From Neoarius graeffei (taxonomy: Eukaryota; Chordata; Actinopteri; Siluriformes; Ariidae): a stretch of 64,000 nucleotides of DNA. The notes under the pieces are model-generated. The model had not been told where the DNA came from, searched no databases, and saw only the letters and a program-made list of their open reading frames with translations. The stretch is from positions 37,393,964 through 37,457,963 of the forward strand of contig NC_083582.1 in the NCBI RefSeq assembly GCF_027579695.1, written 5' to 3'. Made by a program: the position numbers and the translations under genes. Shown piece after piece: positions 21,709 through 32,286 of the stretch. Positions within the stretch are counted from its first letter, which is position 1; each line of letters begins with the position of its first letter.

Positions 21709-22304
21709 CCACCAACTGGTCATCTCTCCTCATCCAGCAGCTACCAAACAGGAATGGTTATGAGGTTAAAGCTACTACAACCGAAACACCTGAAGCAAGC
21801 TAGTTATCATTACACATTTCGGCTATGAGAATGATCTCCTGTCCTCACACTGCATGCAAAATGTTTTATTTTAATCTGACTTGCATCGCTACAGGCCTAG
21901 AAATTCATATATTTTTTCACTAGCCAGCCGGACTAGTTACCTTCCAAAGTAACTCGCCAAACAGAAAATCAACTCGCCAAAATTTGTTCATGTACAGTAT
22001 GAATTTTACTTCTGTCAAAAATAACGCAAAAGAGAGTAGTAGTTACCATTGTTCAGGACTAATGTGCATTTATTTCAAGACCCGAGTATTTTGATACTGT
22101 TGTTAAATACATAAATGAGAACAACACAGAGCACCATAATATAATATCAACAAATAATAATATATTAGAAAACTTGGCAACTTGGTGTACGAGTATTGAA
22201 AACAAATATACTTACTATCATGACTATAACAACCAAAATATGTCCAACATGCTTTCTGTATTTAACCATTTATGAGAGAGAAAGCATTAGGAGCTTCATA
22301 TTGA

Positions 22305-22508
22305 CTAGGAATCAACTTGAAAAAAATTAATTATTCCATAAAAATCGTATCGCAGCCAAGGCCTACCCTGCTCCCACGTTTGCTTATAAGTCCTTTGTCG
22401 TTTCTCCTTCTCGTATGCTTTATCAGCGGCCTTTTTCTCCTCTTCAGACCGAGGTCGCTTTGTCCCCGTCTCTGGCGGTTTCTGTACACCTTTCAGAAAA
22501 TTCCACAT
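22305..22508 (-). pseudogene. N-terminal exon of a TTF-type zinc-finger/hAT-derived protein
   Basis: From ATG 22508 the 67-residue frame starts MWNFLKGVQKPP and contains a highly charged KRPRSEEEKKAADKAYEKEK segment. It then has KQTWEQGRPWLRYD, which resembles the entry to the TTF-type zinc finger of ZNF862-like hAT-derived proteins. The expected Cys residues after this point are absent because the frame ends. It may be a first coding exon whose partner exons were deleted, or a relic. I see no splice partner in this window. Confidence 0.5.
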
Positions 22509-22785
22509 CGCAACGTAGCTTTGGCAGATGTAGATGTAAACAACAACAAAAACACGTGTTTAAATGCGCAGTAATGTGGCCACATCTATTGAAATTGATA
22601 ACGTGATTACCACGATATTCAACGAGATGCGTTATATGCATGCGCAGTAGTGAAAAAACCGACAGCCTGACTCATACACGACGTGATTCAGAATTCTTCG
22701 GTATTTTCCGTCCTGCTGATAAACACATCGATTAACACAGACACGGCACACGCTTAATATGTGGTGGCTTTAGTTGACGGTGTGT

Positions 22786-24229
22786 CTGAATTAGGGCTGT
22801 GCGATATGGGAAAAAATGAATATCCCGATACATTTTCTCCATTTCACGATATAAGATATATTGAAATCTCCTCTAAAGGACCCCATGAAATCTAACTTTT
22901 ACTCTTTACTGTTTTCACTACAATCCCTGCAGATTAAATTACATTCTTGGTTAACTTTACAGGTGGTTTTCAACAACACATTTTAAATTTTCAAGTTCGT
23001 GATTAATCACAATTGAGTTGAAATAAGACTATTTTTATTCAACAAAGCTGTAGCACAAACTGAAAAAAACAATCTTGAAAATTGCAACAAAGGGGCAATA
23101 CAATACAGAGCTGCTCAAATCAATGAAGTGCAAGCTCAACACTGAGAAAGACATTTAGCCTAAATAAGAAAAGTGCTCTTTCATTAAATTATTTTAAAAA
23201 ATAGAGGTAGATCTCCAAGCTATTAACCTGACTACTGAGAACCACTGGAACATTCACAATAGAGAGAGAGAGAGATTGAGGGAGAGAAGAGAGAGATCTG
23301 CAAAACATAATTTTTCTCTTTGCACACTTTTGAACTGAATGTTTTCTGGCTCTGCCTGTCAGATGTGTATAATTCCGGTATTGCCTTCTCTGTAAAATGT
23401 CCGCAACCAGGCAACTCATGTTTGGGATCGAGTGTGTTTAGTAATTTTTGGAAGCCTGATTTTTCCACTATACTAATTGGGATCATGTCTTCGGCAATGA
23501 CGTTAGTGATTGTATCCGTTATAGCTCTCCATCGCTGACTCGTTTTCTCATATGGGGGGCTTTGGAGAACGAGGTCGCTACGGTCATTTGTTTAGCTCGT
23601 GGGGGGGGTTAGCTCGTGGACAAGTAGTTCAGAGTTTAAGAGACTCTTCATACTGTACCGGGTGAGTTTTCAGGTGATGGAACATATTTGTCGTGCTGCT
23701 GCCTTTCGTGTTGACAGGGTTTTTTTTGCACACTTTACAAACTGGCATTTGCTGTTCCACGTCCTCCTCGCGATATCCAAAAAAAATGCCAGATGACTGA
23801 CCCCTTACTAGTTCTTTTAGCAACCAATTTGTCCGCTTCCATTTTTAATTTGTCGCTGAAATTGACAGAGCTTACACGGTAGCCTATGCAACACCAGCGA
23901 TTTCACGAACTGAGTCAGTGCTGTAAACCGAAACTAGAAAATCTTCCCGCAAGTTCCTTTCAGCACTGAGATATTGCCCGGGATTAGTTGGTGAGTGAGT
24001 GACGTTATTGTTTTTTTTACCCTTAGGCAGCCTCTCACGTTACTGCCTGAGGGACAGGGAGAAAACCACTGGAAAAGGTTTTAAACAAACGCAACAAACA
24101 CGAAACAAACGCAAGTCGGCAGATGACCATAAAATACTCGATAGTTACGATATAATAATTTTATGTATCTCACACAGAATTTTCGGAGATATATCGAGTA
24201 TATTCGATATATCGCACAGCCCTCTGAAT
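22786..24229 (-). mobile_element. hAT-like element with AGGGCTGTGCGATAT ends
   Basis: Left AGGGCTGTGCGATAT (22793) and right ATATCGCACAGCCCT (ending 24223) are an inverted pair, and CTGAAT repeats at both flanks (22786-22791, 24224-24229). It is inserted within the larger hAT-like element and contains a BED zinc-finger remnant on the minus strand. Confidence 0.75.
23629..23842 (-). pseudogene. BED zinc-finger remnant of a hAT transposase
   Basis: The frame starts at ATG 23842 (MEADKLVAKRTSKGSVIW), shifts in a poly-T run near 23790, and continues as PVCKVCKKNPVNTKGSSTTN, then MFHHLKTHPVQYEESLKL. The C-x2-C, then TTNxxxHL and His spacing, is the BED fold of ZBED/hAC-type transposases that binds DNA. 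The catalytic and dimerisation domains are missing, so this is a non-autonomous derivative. Confidence 0.7.
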
Positions 24230-24353
24230 CGTCGCTTCATATATATTTTTTATTTTCAACTAGCTAGCCGGGCTGGCTAGTGACAGGAATTACCCGCCAA
24301 ATGACAAATTAAGTCGCCTTGGGCGACCGGACCACCGTGAATTTTGAGCCGTG

Positions 24354-25154
24354 CACTAGCATCACTCTCAACATGTTTAAGCACTAGTTGACTATGCTGT
24401 GCTAGCAGGAGAGATATATAATAGATTTACACGACTGTTTATGTTGCTTGGTTTCATCAGTATTTTCACATGCATGTCTCTAAATCGTCCATGCACGCTA
24501 ATTAATCCACCTACTAAAAGCCATTCTACTGTCAGCAGGCTCGCACATCAATTAAAGTATTGCAGTAGCTTTGGGGATTCAGAGCTATAGCTCACCAGCA
24601 AGGTGCAGCACGCACCATGATGTGCAATTTCCTTAAAAATACAAACTGAATGAAAACTTTTGTGTTAGGAATGTCAGTAAGGAGGAGGTTATTTATTTAT
24701 TTATTTATAATTTCTTTGTCTAATTGCTGTGCAAAGAACTACAAATGAAAAATCCAGACTTAAAATTAGCTTGTCCGGGCTACCCGTAAGTGTTACGGAA
24801 AATATTTTGCTGCTTTGTTGGCAGCAGTCCAAGTCTTTAAGCTGTTGCTGTGTTCTTGTATACGAATGTACATGTATTACACATGTACAAGAATACTCAG
24901 ACAGTTACACTTAATCACCTTTGAGTGACCATCAATAAATGACCATATAAATAAACAGAGCAAAGGGATAAAACTGAGGGTCGGGGGATATGGGGAGTGC
25001 TTCAGAGACTTTGGAAAGAGACGGTTCTGAGCCAGGGTAAATAAACTGGGTAGATATGAACTGCTTTGTATCAGTATGACTTGGAAAGGCCTTGCTCATT
25101 ATTAGAATAGACAGGCTATAAAAAAAAGCAAATATTTGCAACAAATATGAAATA
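24354..25154. other. Spacer, nothing recognised
   Basis: No supported gene. A short TTTA-repeat tract lies at about 24690-24710. Confidence 0.4.
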
Positions 25155-25403
25155 CCCTTTACAAAAAAGAAGTTTATTCAAGTGTGCTTCTAGTATACTT
25201 CTTTTAAACTAAAAATAAGAGTATGCTTTCAGTTTACTTTTTATTTACTTATCAGAGATATACTTAATAAAGTTATACATAAGTATACTTAGCTTATACT
25301 GAAAAGTATATAGAAAATTCTAAGTATATTAAGCTTATACTTCAACTTTTGATCAAGATATACTTAAGAAAAGTGTAATAAAGTATTAAAATATTTGTGC
25401 CTT

Positions 25404-25803
25404 ATGTTTAAGTGTGGCGGCACGGTGGTGTAGTGGTTAGCGCTGTCGCCTCACAGCAAGAAGGTCCGGGTTCGAGCCCCGTGGCCGGCGAGGGCCTTTC
25501 TGTGCGGAGTTTGCATGTTCCCCCATGTCCGCGTGGGTTTCCTCCGGGTGCTCCGGTTTCCCCCACAGTCCAAAGACATGCAGGTTAGGTTAACTGGTGA
25601 CTCTAAATTGACCGTAGGTGTGAATGTGAGTGTGAATGGTTGTCTGTGTCTATGTGTCAGCCCTGTGATGACCTGGCGACTTGTCCAGGGTGTACCCCGC
25701 CTTTCGCCCGTAGTCAGCTGGGATAGGCTCCAGCTTGCCTGCGACCCTGTAGAACAGGATAAAGCGGCTAGAGATAATGAGATGGGATGAGATGTTTAAG
25801 TGT
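25404..25803 (+). mobile_element. V-SINE copy, plus strand, 12-bp TSD
   Basis: SINE 25416-25791 flanked by ATGTTTAAGTGT (25404-25415 and 25792-25803). Full length. Confidence 0.95.
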
Positions 25804-25978
25804 ACTTGCCTTGTAGTTGTGCTTCAGCATTATTGATGCTTAAGTATGTCTGTGGTTCCATATAAGGCTTATTTTTTTCTCCTGAGTGTGATACTTATTA
25901 TTTTTTATTTATTTATTTATTTTTCTTTAGAGCTTGGATGTCAATTTCAGTTGTCACTGCCATGTTTTTATACTTTGG

Positions 25979-26365
25979 CATTTAATACATCCATTATCTG
26001 TAGCCGCTTATCCTGTGCAGGGTCGCAGCCAAACTGGAGCCTATCCCACCTGACTACGGGCGAAAGGCGGGGTACACCCTGGACAAGTCGCCAGGTTATC
26101 GCAGGGCTGACACATAGACACAGACAACCATTCACACTCACATTCACACCTACGGTCAATTTAGAGCCATCAGTTAACCTAACCTGCATGTCTTTGGACT
26201 GTGGGGGAAACCGGAGCACCCGGAGGAAACCCACGCAGACACAGAGAGAACATGCAAACTCCACACAGAAAGGCCCTCGCCGGCCGCTGGGCTCGAACCC
26301 GGACCTTCTTGCTGTGAGGCAACAGTGCTAACCACTACACCACTGTGCCACCCACATTTAATACA
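25979..26365 (-). mobile_element. V-SINE copy, minus strand, 11-bp TSD
   Basis: SINE 25990-26354, with a TCCATTATCTG-type tail side, flanked by CATTTAATACA (25979-25989 and 26355-26365). It belongs to the CCATCC-tailed, CTGTGCAGGG-type subgroup rather than the GATGA-tailed one. Confidence 0.95.
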
Positions 26366-27128
26366 ATGTTGCTTTAAATTTTGATTTTTAAAGAAAATGA
26401 ATATGTTCTTAATCCTGAGTATCTGTTGTTATTTTGTGAATTCTTACCTTTATAACTTCATTGTGACTTAAGGTACAAAACACTTAAGTTGTCTACTGGT
26501 AGTGTGCATGAGGTAAGGGTTAGGGCTAGAAAACTAATAGTATACCTAGAAGGGTAATTGCAGTAAACTTCAAAACTAAAAAGTGGGCTAGATGTATATA
26601 ACCAGTAACTAATAGTATATTTCCAATATGCTATAAAGTATACTTTTATAAACTAAAAAGTGGACTAGAAGTGTGTAACGAGTAAACCAGTAGTATATTT
26701 CCAGTATACTACAAAGTATACTTTAGTAAACTAAAAAGTGGTCTAGAAGTATAAACCAAGTAAACTCATAGTATATTTCCAGTATACTATGAAGTATGCT
26801 TTTGTAAACTAAAGAGTGGACTACAAGTATAGAACTAGTAAACTATTAGTATATAAGTTTACTTGTGGTATACTTTCAGTATAAAATAAAAAATACTAGT
26901 TGTGTACTCAAAATTTACTTCTCTTAGACTTAAAGTATACTTTTTATAAACTAAAAGTGGGCCAATTTAGTCCCAAGAAGTATTAGATTAGTTTACTTAC
27001 AAGTATTCTGGAAGTACATTGATATCAGTATACTTGGTACACAGAAGTATACTTAAGGGAATATACTTTAACTTTACTTAAGTGTACTTAATAAAATTAA
27101 CTTGAAGTATACTTCTTTTTGTTAAGGG

Positions 27129-27775
27129 AATGCAGCCTTGGTGACACGTAATATCCCAATAGACTGGAGTGGTTTCTTTGACATGGATTTGTAATATTGA
27201 CCTGAGATCAGTTTTTGTGGCCTAAATGCTCCTGCAGAGCTCAGACAGGTGAAAAAGACCTGAGTCGTTTATTGCTAAGGACTCAGTGTACTAGCATGCT
27301 GTGTGGGCATCAGTATGACGTTCTGTCTAACACAGAAAAGTTCAAAGCGTAGGAACAACAGCAGAAAGTCGTTTGAGCTTTTCGAATCAGTGTGACCCTT
27401 AACAGGATGCTGAAAGACAAAACAAGCTAGACATGTGAACAGATTGTCTCAGCTTTTCTGTTATTAGAGCATTATGTGATTCAGGTGATTTCCGTGGTCA
27501 TTATTGCTATGTACCATAAATAAAACACTAAACAAGACAATGTGAGAAACACAAATCACTGATTGTAAGGGGGAAGGGGGGAATCACTCTGGGGACTCCA
27601 AAGCATGAATGCAGAAGTTCTAAAGCAGCTCTGCTTCCTGCATATACCCAGTGGAGCTATCTGTCCCAGTTTGGGACAATGCACTCTCTTACACTGCACA
27701 ATATGCAGCATGGGATCCCTGATGCTTTTAAAGCATGTTGTTGTTGTTTTTTTAATTTGAGTTCATTTAACATTA
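27129..27775. other. Single-copy spacer
   Basis: About 650 bp without a repeat family or gene. Composition is more balanced than its surroundings. Confidence 0.4.
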
Positions 27776-28181
27776 TCTCAGAGAAATATCCATCCATCCA
27801 TTATCCATAACCTCTTATCCTGTGCAGGGTTGCAGGCAAGCTGGAGCCTATCCCAGCTGACTACGGGCGAAAGGCGGGGTACACCCTGGACAAGTCAACA
27901 GATCATCACAGGGTTGACACATAGAGACAACCAACCATTCACGGTCACATTCACACCTACGGTCAATTTAGAACCACCAATTAGCCTAACCTGCATGTCT
28001 TTGGACTGTGGGGGAAACCGGAGCACCCGGAGGAAACCCACGCAGACACGGGGAGAACATGCAAACTCCACACAGAGAGGCCCTCGCCGGCCACGGGGCT
28101 CGAACCCAGAACCTTCTTCTTTCTGTGAGACAGCAGTACTAACCACTACACCACCATGCCACCCATTTTCTCAGAGAAATA
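27776..28181 (-). mobile_element. V-SINE copy i of a tandem triplet
   Basis: SINE 27789-28168, minus strand, flanked by TCTCAGAGAAATA (27776-27788 and 28169-28181). It carries the diagnostic head variant ACCTTCTTCTTTCTGTGAGA and the GAGCCTATCCCAGCTGAC tail-side variant. Confidence 0.93.
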
Positions 28182-28602
28182 CATGATGATGATGATGATG
28201 ATGATTATCCATCCATCCATTATCTGTAGCCACTTATCCTGTTCTACAGGGTCGCAGGCAAGCTGGAGCCTATCCAAGCTGACTGTGGGCGAGAGGCGGG
28301 GTACACCCTGGACAAGTTGCCAGGTCATCACAGGGCTGACACATAGACACAAACAACCATTCACACTCACATTCACACCTACGGTCAATTTAGAGCCACC
28401 AATTAGCCTAACCTGCATGTCTTTGGACTGTGGGGGAATCCAGAGCACCCGGAGGAAACCCATACAAACACAGGGAGAACATGCAAACTCCACACAGAGA
28501 GGCCATCGCCGGCCACGGGGCTCGAACCCAGAACCTTCTTCTTTCTGTGAGGCAACAGTACTAACCACTACACCACCATGCCACCCATTTTCTCAGAGAA
28601 AT
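28182..28602 (-). mobile_element. V-SINE copy j, apparent recombinant between copies i and k
   Basis: SINE about 28206-28588 preceded by (ATG)n. Its left part shares CTATCCAAGCTGACT and GACACAAACAACCATTCACA with copy k. Its right part shares CCACCAATTAGCCTAACC and ACCTTCTTCTTTCTGTGAG, plus the downstream TTTCTCAGAGAAATACATGA flank, with copy i. The junction lies in the conserved core around 28380-28390. Confidence 0.85.
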
Positions 28603-29030
28603 ACATGATGATGATGATGATGATGATGATGATTATCCATCCATCCATCCATTATCTGTAGCCACTTATCCTGTTCTACAGGGTCGCAGGCAAGCTGGAG
28701 CCTATCCAAGCTGACTATGGGCGAAAGGCAGGGTACACCCTGGACACATAGGGTGTGGGCCATCACAGGGCTGACACATAGACACAAACAACCATTCACA
28801 CTCACATTCACACCTACGGTCAATTTAGAGTCACCAGTTAACCTAACCTGAATGTCTTTGGACTGTGGGGGAAACCGGAGCACCCAGAGGAAACCCACAC
28901 AAACACGGGGAGAACATGAAAACTCCACACAGAAAGGCCCTCGCTGGTCGCTGGGCTCGAACCCAGGACCTTCTTGCTGTGAGGTGACAGTGCTAACCAC
29001 TACACCACTGTTCCGCCCTATTATTATTAT
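28603..29030 (-). mobile_element. V-SINE copy k of the triplet
   Basis: (ATG)n at 28606-28634 followed by SINE about 28636-29018 and a short (ATT)n. It has a local rearrangement (GACACATAGGGTGTGGGCCA) replacing the usual GACAAGTCGCCAGG segment. Confidence 0.88.
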
Positions 29031-29039
29031 TATGTGGAA

Positions 29040-29173
29040 CAGTGCTGCAGCTTCAGGTTAGTTTGTGTGTCGAGTTTCTGTGCATGTTTTCCCCATCTTC
29101 ATGTGGGTTTCCTCCAGGTTCTCTAGTTTCTTCCCACCATCCAAGCCCATTCTTACAGTGTGAATTGGCTGTG
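29040..29173 (+). mobile_element. Left part of an old V-SINE split by DNA transposons
   Basis: Core sequence (GAGTTTCTGTGCATGTTTTC, GTGGGTTTCCTCCAGGTTCT) ends at GAATTGGCTGTG. The continuation (TTTCCCATAAGTGTGAATGA) resumes at about 30346, so the two DNA elements at 29177-30342 interrupt it. Confidence 0.65.
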
Positions 29174-29861
29174 TTATGGCCCTTTTCCACTACCCTTTTT
29201 CAGCTCACTTCAGCCCGACACGGCTCGCGTTTCGACTACCTCAGAGCGGCGCGACTCAGCTCGCTTCAGCCCTGCTTAGCACCCAAAACTCGCACGGTTT
29301 TGGAGTGGGGCTGAAGCGAGCCAAACCGAGCTGAGTGGGGCTAGGGGCGTGAGGAGACACTCCCCTATGCACTGATTGGTGAGGAGGAGTGTCCTCACAT
29401 GCCCACACACGCCCCGCGAGCACGCTGGGATCTGTAAACACCGTAAACCCGGAAGAAGAAGAATTACGAATTACGAGAATTATGAAGCCTTATACTCCTC
29501 GCCTCATCTATACGCTCTTGCCAGTATCTGTTGGCGTTGTCGGTGACAACAAGCCACAGCACCAAGACCAGCAATACTAACGACTCCATGTCCTCCATGT
29601 TTATTGTTTACTATCCGGGTTGTGAGACTACCACTTAAAAGATCACTGATGTCACTGTTTGTGCCGCCTAACGACATCACGTGACGTCCACCCACTTTCG
29701 CTAACTCCACCCAATGTGTCCACCCACTTCCAGCCAGCACGGTTCAGCGCGGTTGTAGTCGAAATGCAACTCCAACAGCCCCACTCAGCTCGACTCAGCC
29801 CAACTCAGCACGGCACGGCTCAGCCCAACTCAGCCGCGTTGGTAGTGGAAAAGCGGCATTA
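29174..29861. mobile_element. PIF/Harbinger-type MITE with TTA TSD
   Basis: Element 29177-29858 with ends TGGCCCTTTTCCACTACC and GGTAGTGGAAAAGCGGCA, flanked by TTA (29174-29176, 29859-29861). The 3-bp TTA duplication and these termini fit Harbinger. It contains inverted CAGCTCG/GCTGAG-rich subterminal repeats and no transposase. The open frames inside are incidental. Confidence 0.8.
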
Positions 29862-30342
29862 GGCTACATCCACACTCATACGTTTTAGTTTTAAAACACC
29901 ATTTTAAAATGAAAGTGATCTCTGTCCAGATGTGCGTTTTACCTTCATATCAGAAATAATCTCCATCCATATTAACATACCTAAAAATGCATATCGCATG
30001 ACAATTCATGTACACTGAGCATGCACATGCTGGCTGGCATCATGGTTTGTTTTGTTATGGAAAAGGGTTGCATGATCACAACATGATGAATTAGGGAAGG
30101 ATACATCGTGACTGATAAGACCCAATCAGGAAGTAAACGTAATGTCTGCGTTATTGTTTCCAAAAGTCCGTTTTCACCCGTCTACACCAAAACAATACCT
30201 CAGAGTTTTCAAACTAAAACGGGACCAGGAGCATTTCCAAAAGTCCTCGTTTGACAGAACTCCAGAGTGGTGTGGACACCAGGTGTAGATGTAGCAAAAG
30301 TGATGCATTTTAAAACTACAACCTATTAATATGGACATAGCT
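29862..30342. mobile_element. Second non-coding TIR element adjoining the Harbinger MITE
   Basis: Begins GGCTACATCCACACTCATAC and ends TATTAATATGGACATAGCT, whose complement resembles the start. The interior has GTTTTAGTTTTAAAAC-like and TTTTCAAACTAAAAC-like subterminal inverted words. It shares its left boundary with the Harbinger TSD, so Harbinger may have inserted at its edge. Confidence 0.55.
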
Positions 30343-30499
30343 GAAAATTTCCCATAAGTGTGAATGAGTTTGCGAAAGTGAGGCCTTGTGATAGACTGGC
30401 TTCCCATTTGGGGTGTATTCCCAACTCACACCAAGTGTTCCTGGCATCAGCTCTGGATCCACCGTGATTCTGACCAGGTTAAAGCATTTACTGAAGATG

Positions 30500-30542
<43 letters not shown>

Positions 30543-30545
30543 TGT
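30343..30545 (+). mobile_element. Right part of the split V-SINE with (ATT)n tail
   Basis: Continues from the core (CATAAGTGTGAATGAGTTTG) through GATCCACCGTGATTCTGACC to a 14-unit ATT microsatellite (30501-30542) at the SINE tail. Confidence 0.65.
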
Positions 30546-30605
30546 TGTTGTTGTAGCAATTGCGGTAGTTGTGATCATCATCAGTTTTCGACTTGAAGTG
30601 AATCA

Positions 30606-31136
30606 TACGCTACCATTCAAAAGTTTGGGGTCACTTTGAAATGTCCTTATTTTTGAAAGAAAAGCACTGTTCTTTTCAATGAAGATCACTTTAAACTAAT
30701 CAGAAATCCACTCTATACATTGCTAATGTGGTAAATGACTATTCTAGCTGCAAATGTCTGGTTTTTGGTGCAATATCTCCATAGGTGTATAGAGGCCCAT
30801 TTCCAGCAACTCTCACTCCAGTGTTCTAATGGTACAATGTGTTTGCTCATTGCCTCAGAAGGCTAATGGATGATTAGAAAACCCTTGTACAATCATGTTA
30901 GCACAGCTGAAACAGTTTAGCTCTTTAGAGAAGCTATAAAACTGACCTTCCTTTAAGCAGATTGAGTTTCTGGAGCATCACATTTGTGGGGTCGATTAAA
31001 TGCTCAAAATGGCCAGAAAAATGTCTTGACTATATTTTCTATTCATTTTACAACTTATGGTGGGAAATAAAAGTGTGACTTTTCATGGCAAACACAAAAT
31101 TGTCTGGGTGACCCCAAACTTTTGAACAGTAGTGTA
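30606..31136 (+). mobile_element. Non-autonomous Tc1-type element, copy 1
   Basis: Element 30608-31134 (527 bp). Ends are CGCTACCATTCAAAAGTTTG and the complement of CACTACTGTTCAAAAGTTTG, with TA at both flanks. It is non-coding. A nearly identical copy is at 37387-37914. Confidence 0.88.
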
Positions 31137-32140
31137 AGTGTATTTCAAGGAACTGAATTCCACATTGTCTGCACATTCAGAAATGGATGATCTGATTTGT
31201 GCTAGAGTGAGGATTTGTACACAAATAGACAGCAAACCATTTCCAAATCGCAGTATCAACCAAGCTCTGTAAATATAATTGTAAAAATGAATGAATGAAT
31301 GAATGAATGAATGAATGAATGTTAAGAGCAGGGCATAAACATTCTCCAAGCTGTAACTTCTAATGTTTACCTGAGTTAGCAGTTCTATAGCACCCAGTTT
31401 GAAAAATGATAGTTTTTTGCCAGAAGATCACGATTCATTGAGATATATGTCTGCTGAGACAGGGAAGGGGCGCTCAAAGAGTCTCAAAAGACTCAAGAAA
31501 ACAACACTCATACATCAGAAGCATACTCGGGGGAGGATCAAACCATTTTGTCACGGAAAAGAAAGTCTGTACTCCCCCCCCCCCCCCCCCCCTTCACCCA
31601 CCTCAGCAGCACTTTAACTTGTCCTGATGAATTGGGCCACTTTCACCGTAGTTGCGGTTTGAGGTAGAATGATCACTCATTTCACTACAATGACCAAACT
31701 CTATCAGAAATGGGAGTGTACTGAGATGAATGTTGAAGTCAGCCTCACAGCACACAGTTTCCACCTCACTGACCCAGGGCACAGCGTAGCTTTGAATGAA
31801 GGCAGGCCAAAGCACTAAACATGGCAAAGAAGGGAAGTTAACATATCACGCTGTACTATTTATAGCTCACATGTCTGTACGGAAGTATTACTTCACAGTA
31901 CTAAGTAAATATCTCAGTTCCATTTTATGGGCATTCAGATGATAATAAAAAAAAAATTCTAGTTTATATTCATTCATTTATTATTTGCATATTCATTCCA
32001 AATAAACCAAATGAACTGCTTTATATGGGTTTGATAGGGGAAAACCAACGGAATGGCTTTGTTACTATCATATATCATACACTATCAGTTATATACACAA
32101 GCAGGAAGTAGCATGGAACATAAGGTGATGAGGATATACA
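31137..32140. other. Spacer with microsatellites
   Basis: No gene. It contains (GAAT)n at 31287-31321 and a run of 19 C at 31574-31592. Confidence 0.6.
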
Positions 32141-32235
32141 GTATCTCATCTCATCATCTCTAGCCACTTTATCATGTTCTACAGGGTCACAGGCAAGCTG
32201 GAGCCTAAACTCACTGGCCACTTTAATAGGAACAC
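32141..32235 (-). mobile_element. Junction of a truncated V-SINE and another repeat fragment
   Basis: 32141-32205 is the 3' part of a V-SINE in reverse (CATCTCTAGCCACTTTATCA). At CTGGAGCCTA it switches abruptly to ACTCACTGGCCACTTTAATA, the end of an unrelated, widespread fish repeat. Confidence 0.6.
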
Positions 32236-32286
32236 CAGTGGCGACCCGTTACTATTAGACCTGGGATTTGATCTCAGCCGAACCTT

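Larger units (their letters stand above)
21892..24353 (-). mobile_element. hAT-like element carrying a TTF-type zinc-finger exon
   Basis: Imperfect ends: left CAGGCCTAGAAATTCA and right complement of CACGGCTCAAAATTCA. Each is followed inward by a CACTAGCCAGCC-type segment. A clean TSD was not found. The interior contains an N-terminal exon of ZNF862/TTF-type (22305-22508) and a complete later hAT-like insertion (22792-24223). Confidence 0.6.
25155..27128 (-). mobile_element. Unclassified 1.2-kb TIR element, copy 2, inverted and split by two SINEs
   Basis: Same element as 8614-9820, in opposite orientation. Ends are CCCTTTACAAAAAAGAAG and the complement of CCCTTAACAAAAAGAAGT. Two V-SINEs interrupt it (25416-25791 and 25990-26354). 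Between and around them the order of ~88-bp subrepeats (26570-26830) mirrors copy 1. It is non-coding. Confidence 0.8.

Noticed and set aside
25979-26365. Possibility that this SINE and the one at 25404 inserted as a pair
   Set aside because: Each has its own different TSD (ATGTTTAAGTGT and CATTTAATACA) and opposite orientation, so the events were independent.
31574-31592. C19 homopolymer as a functional G-quadruplex
   Set aside because: A single homopolymer without regular G-run spacing or promoter context. Probably replication slippage.
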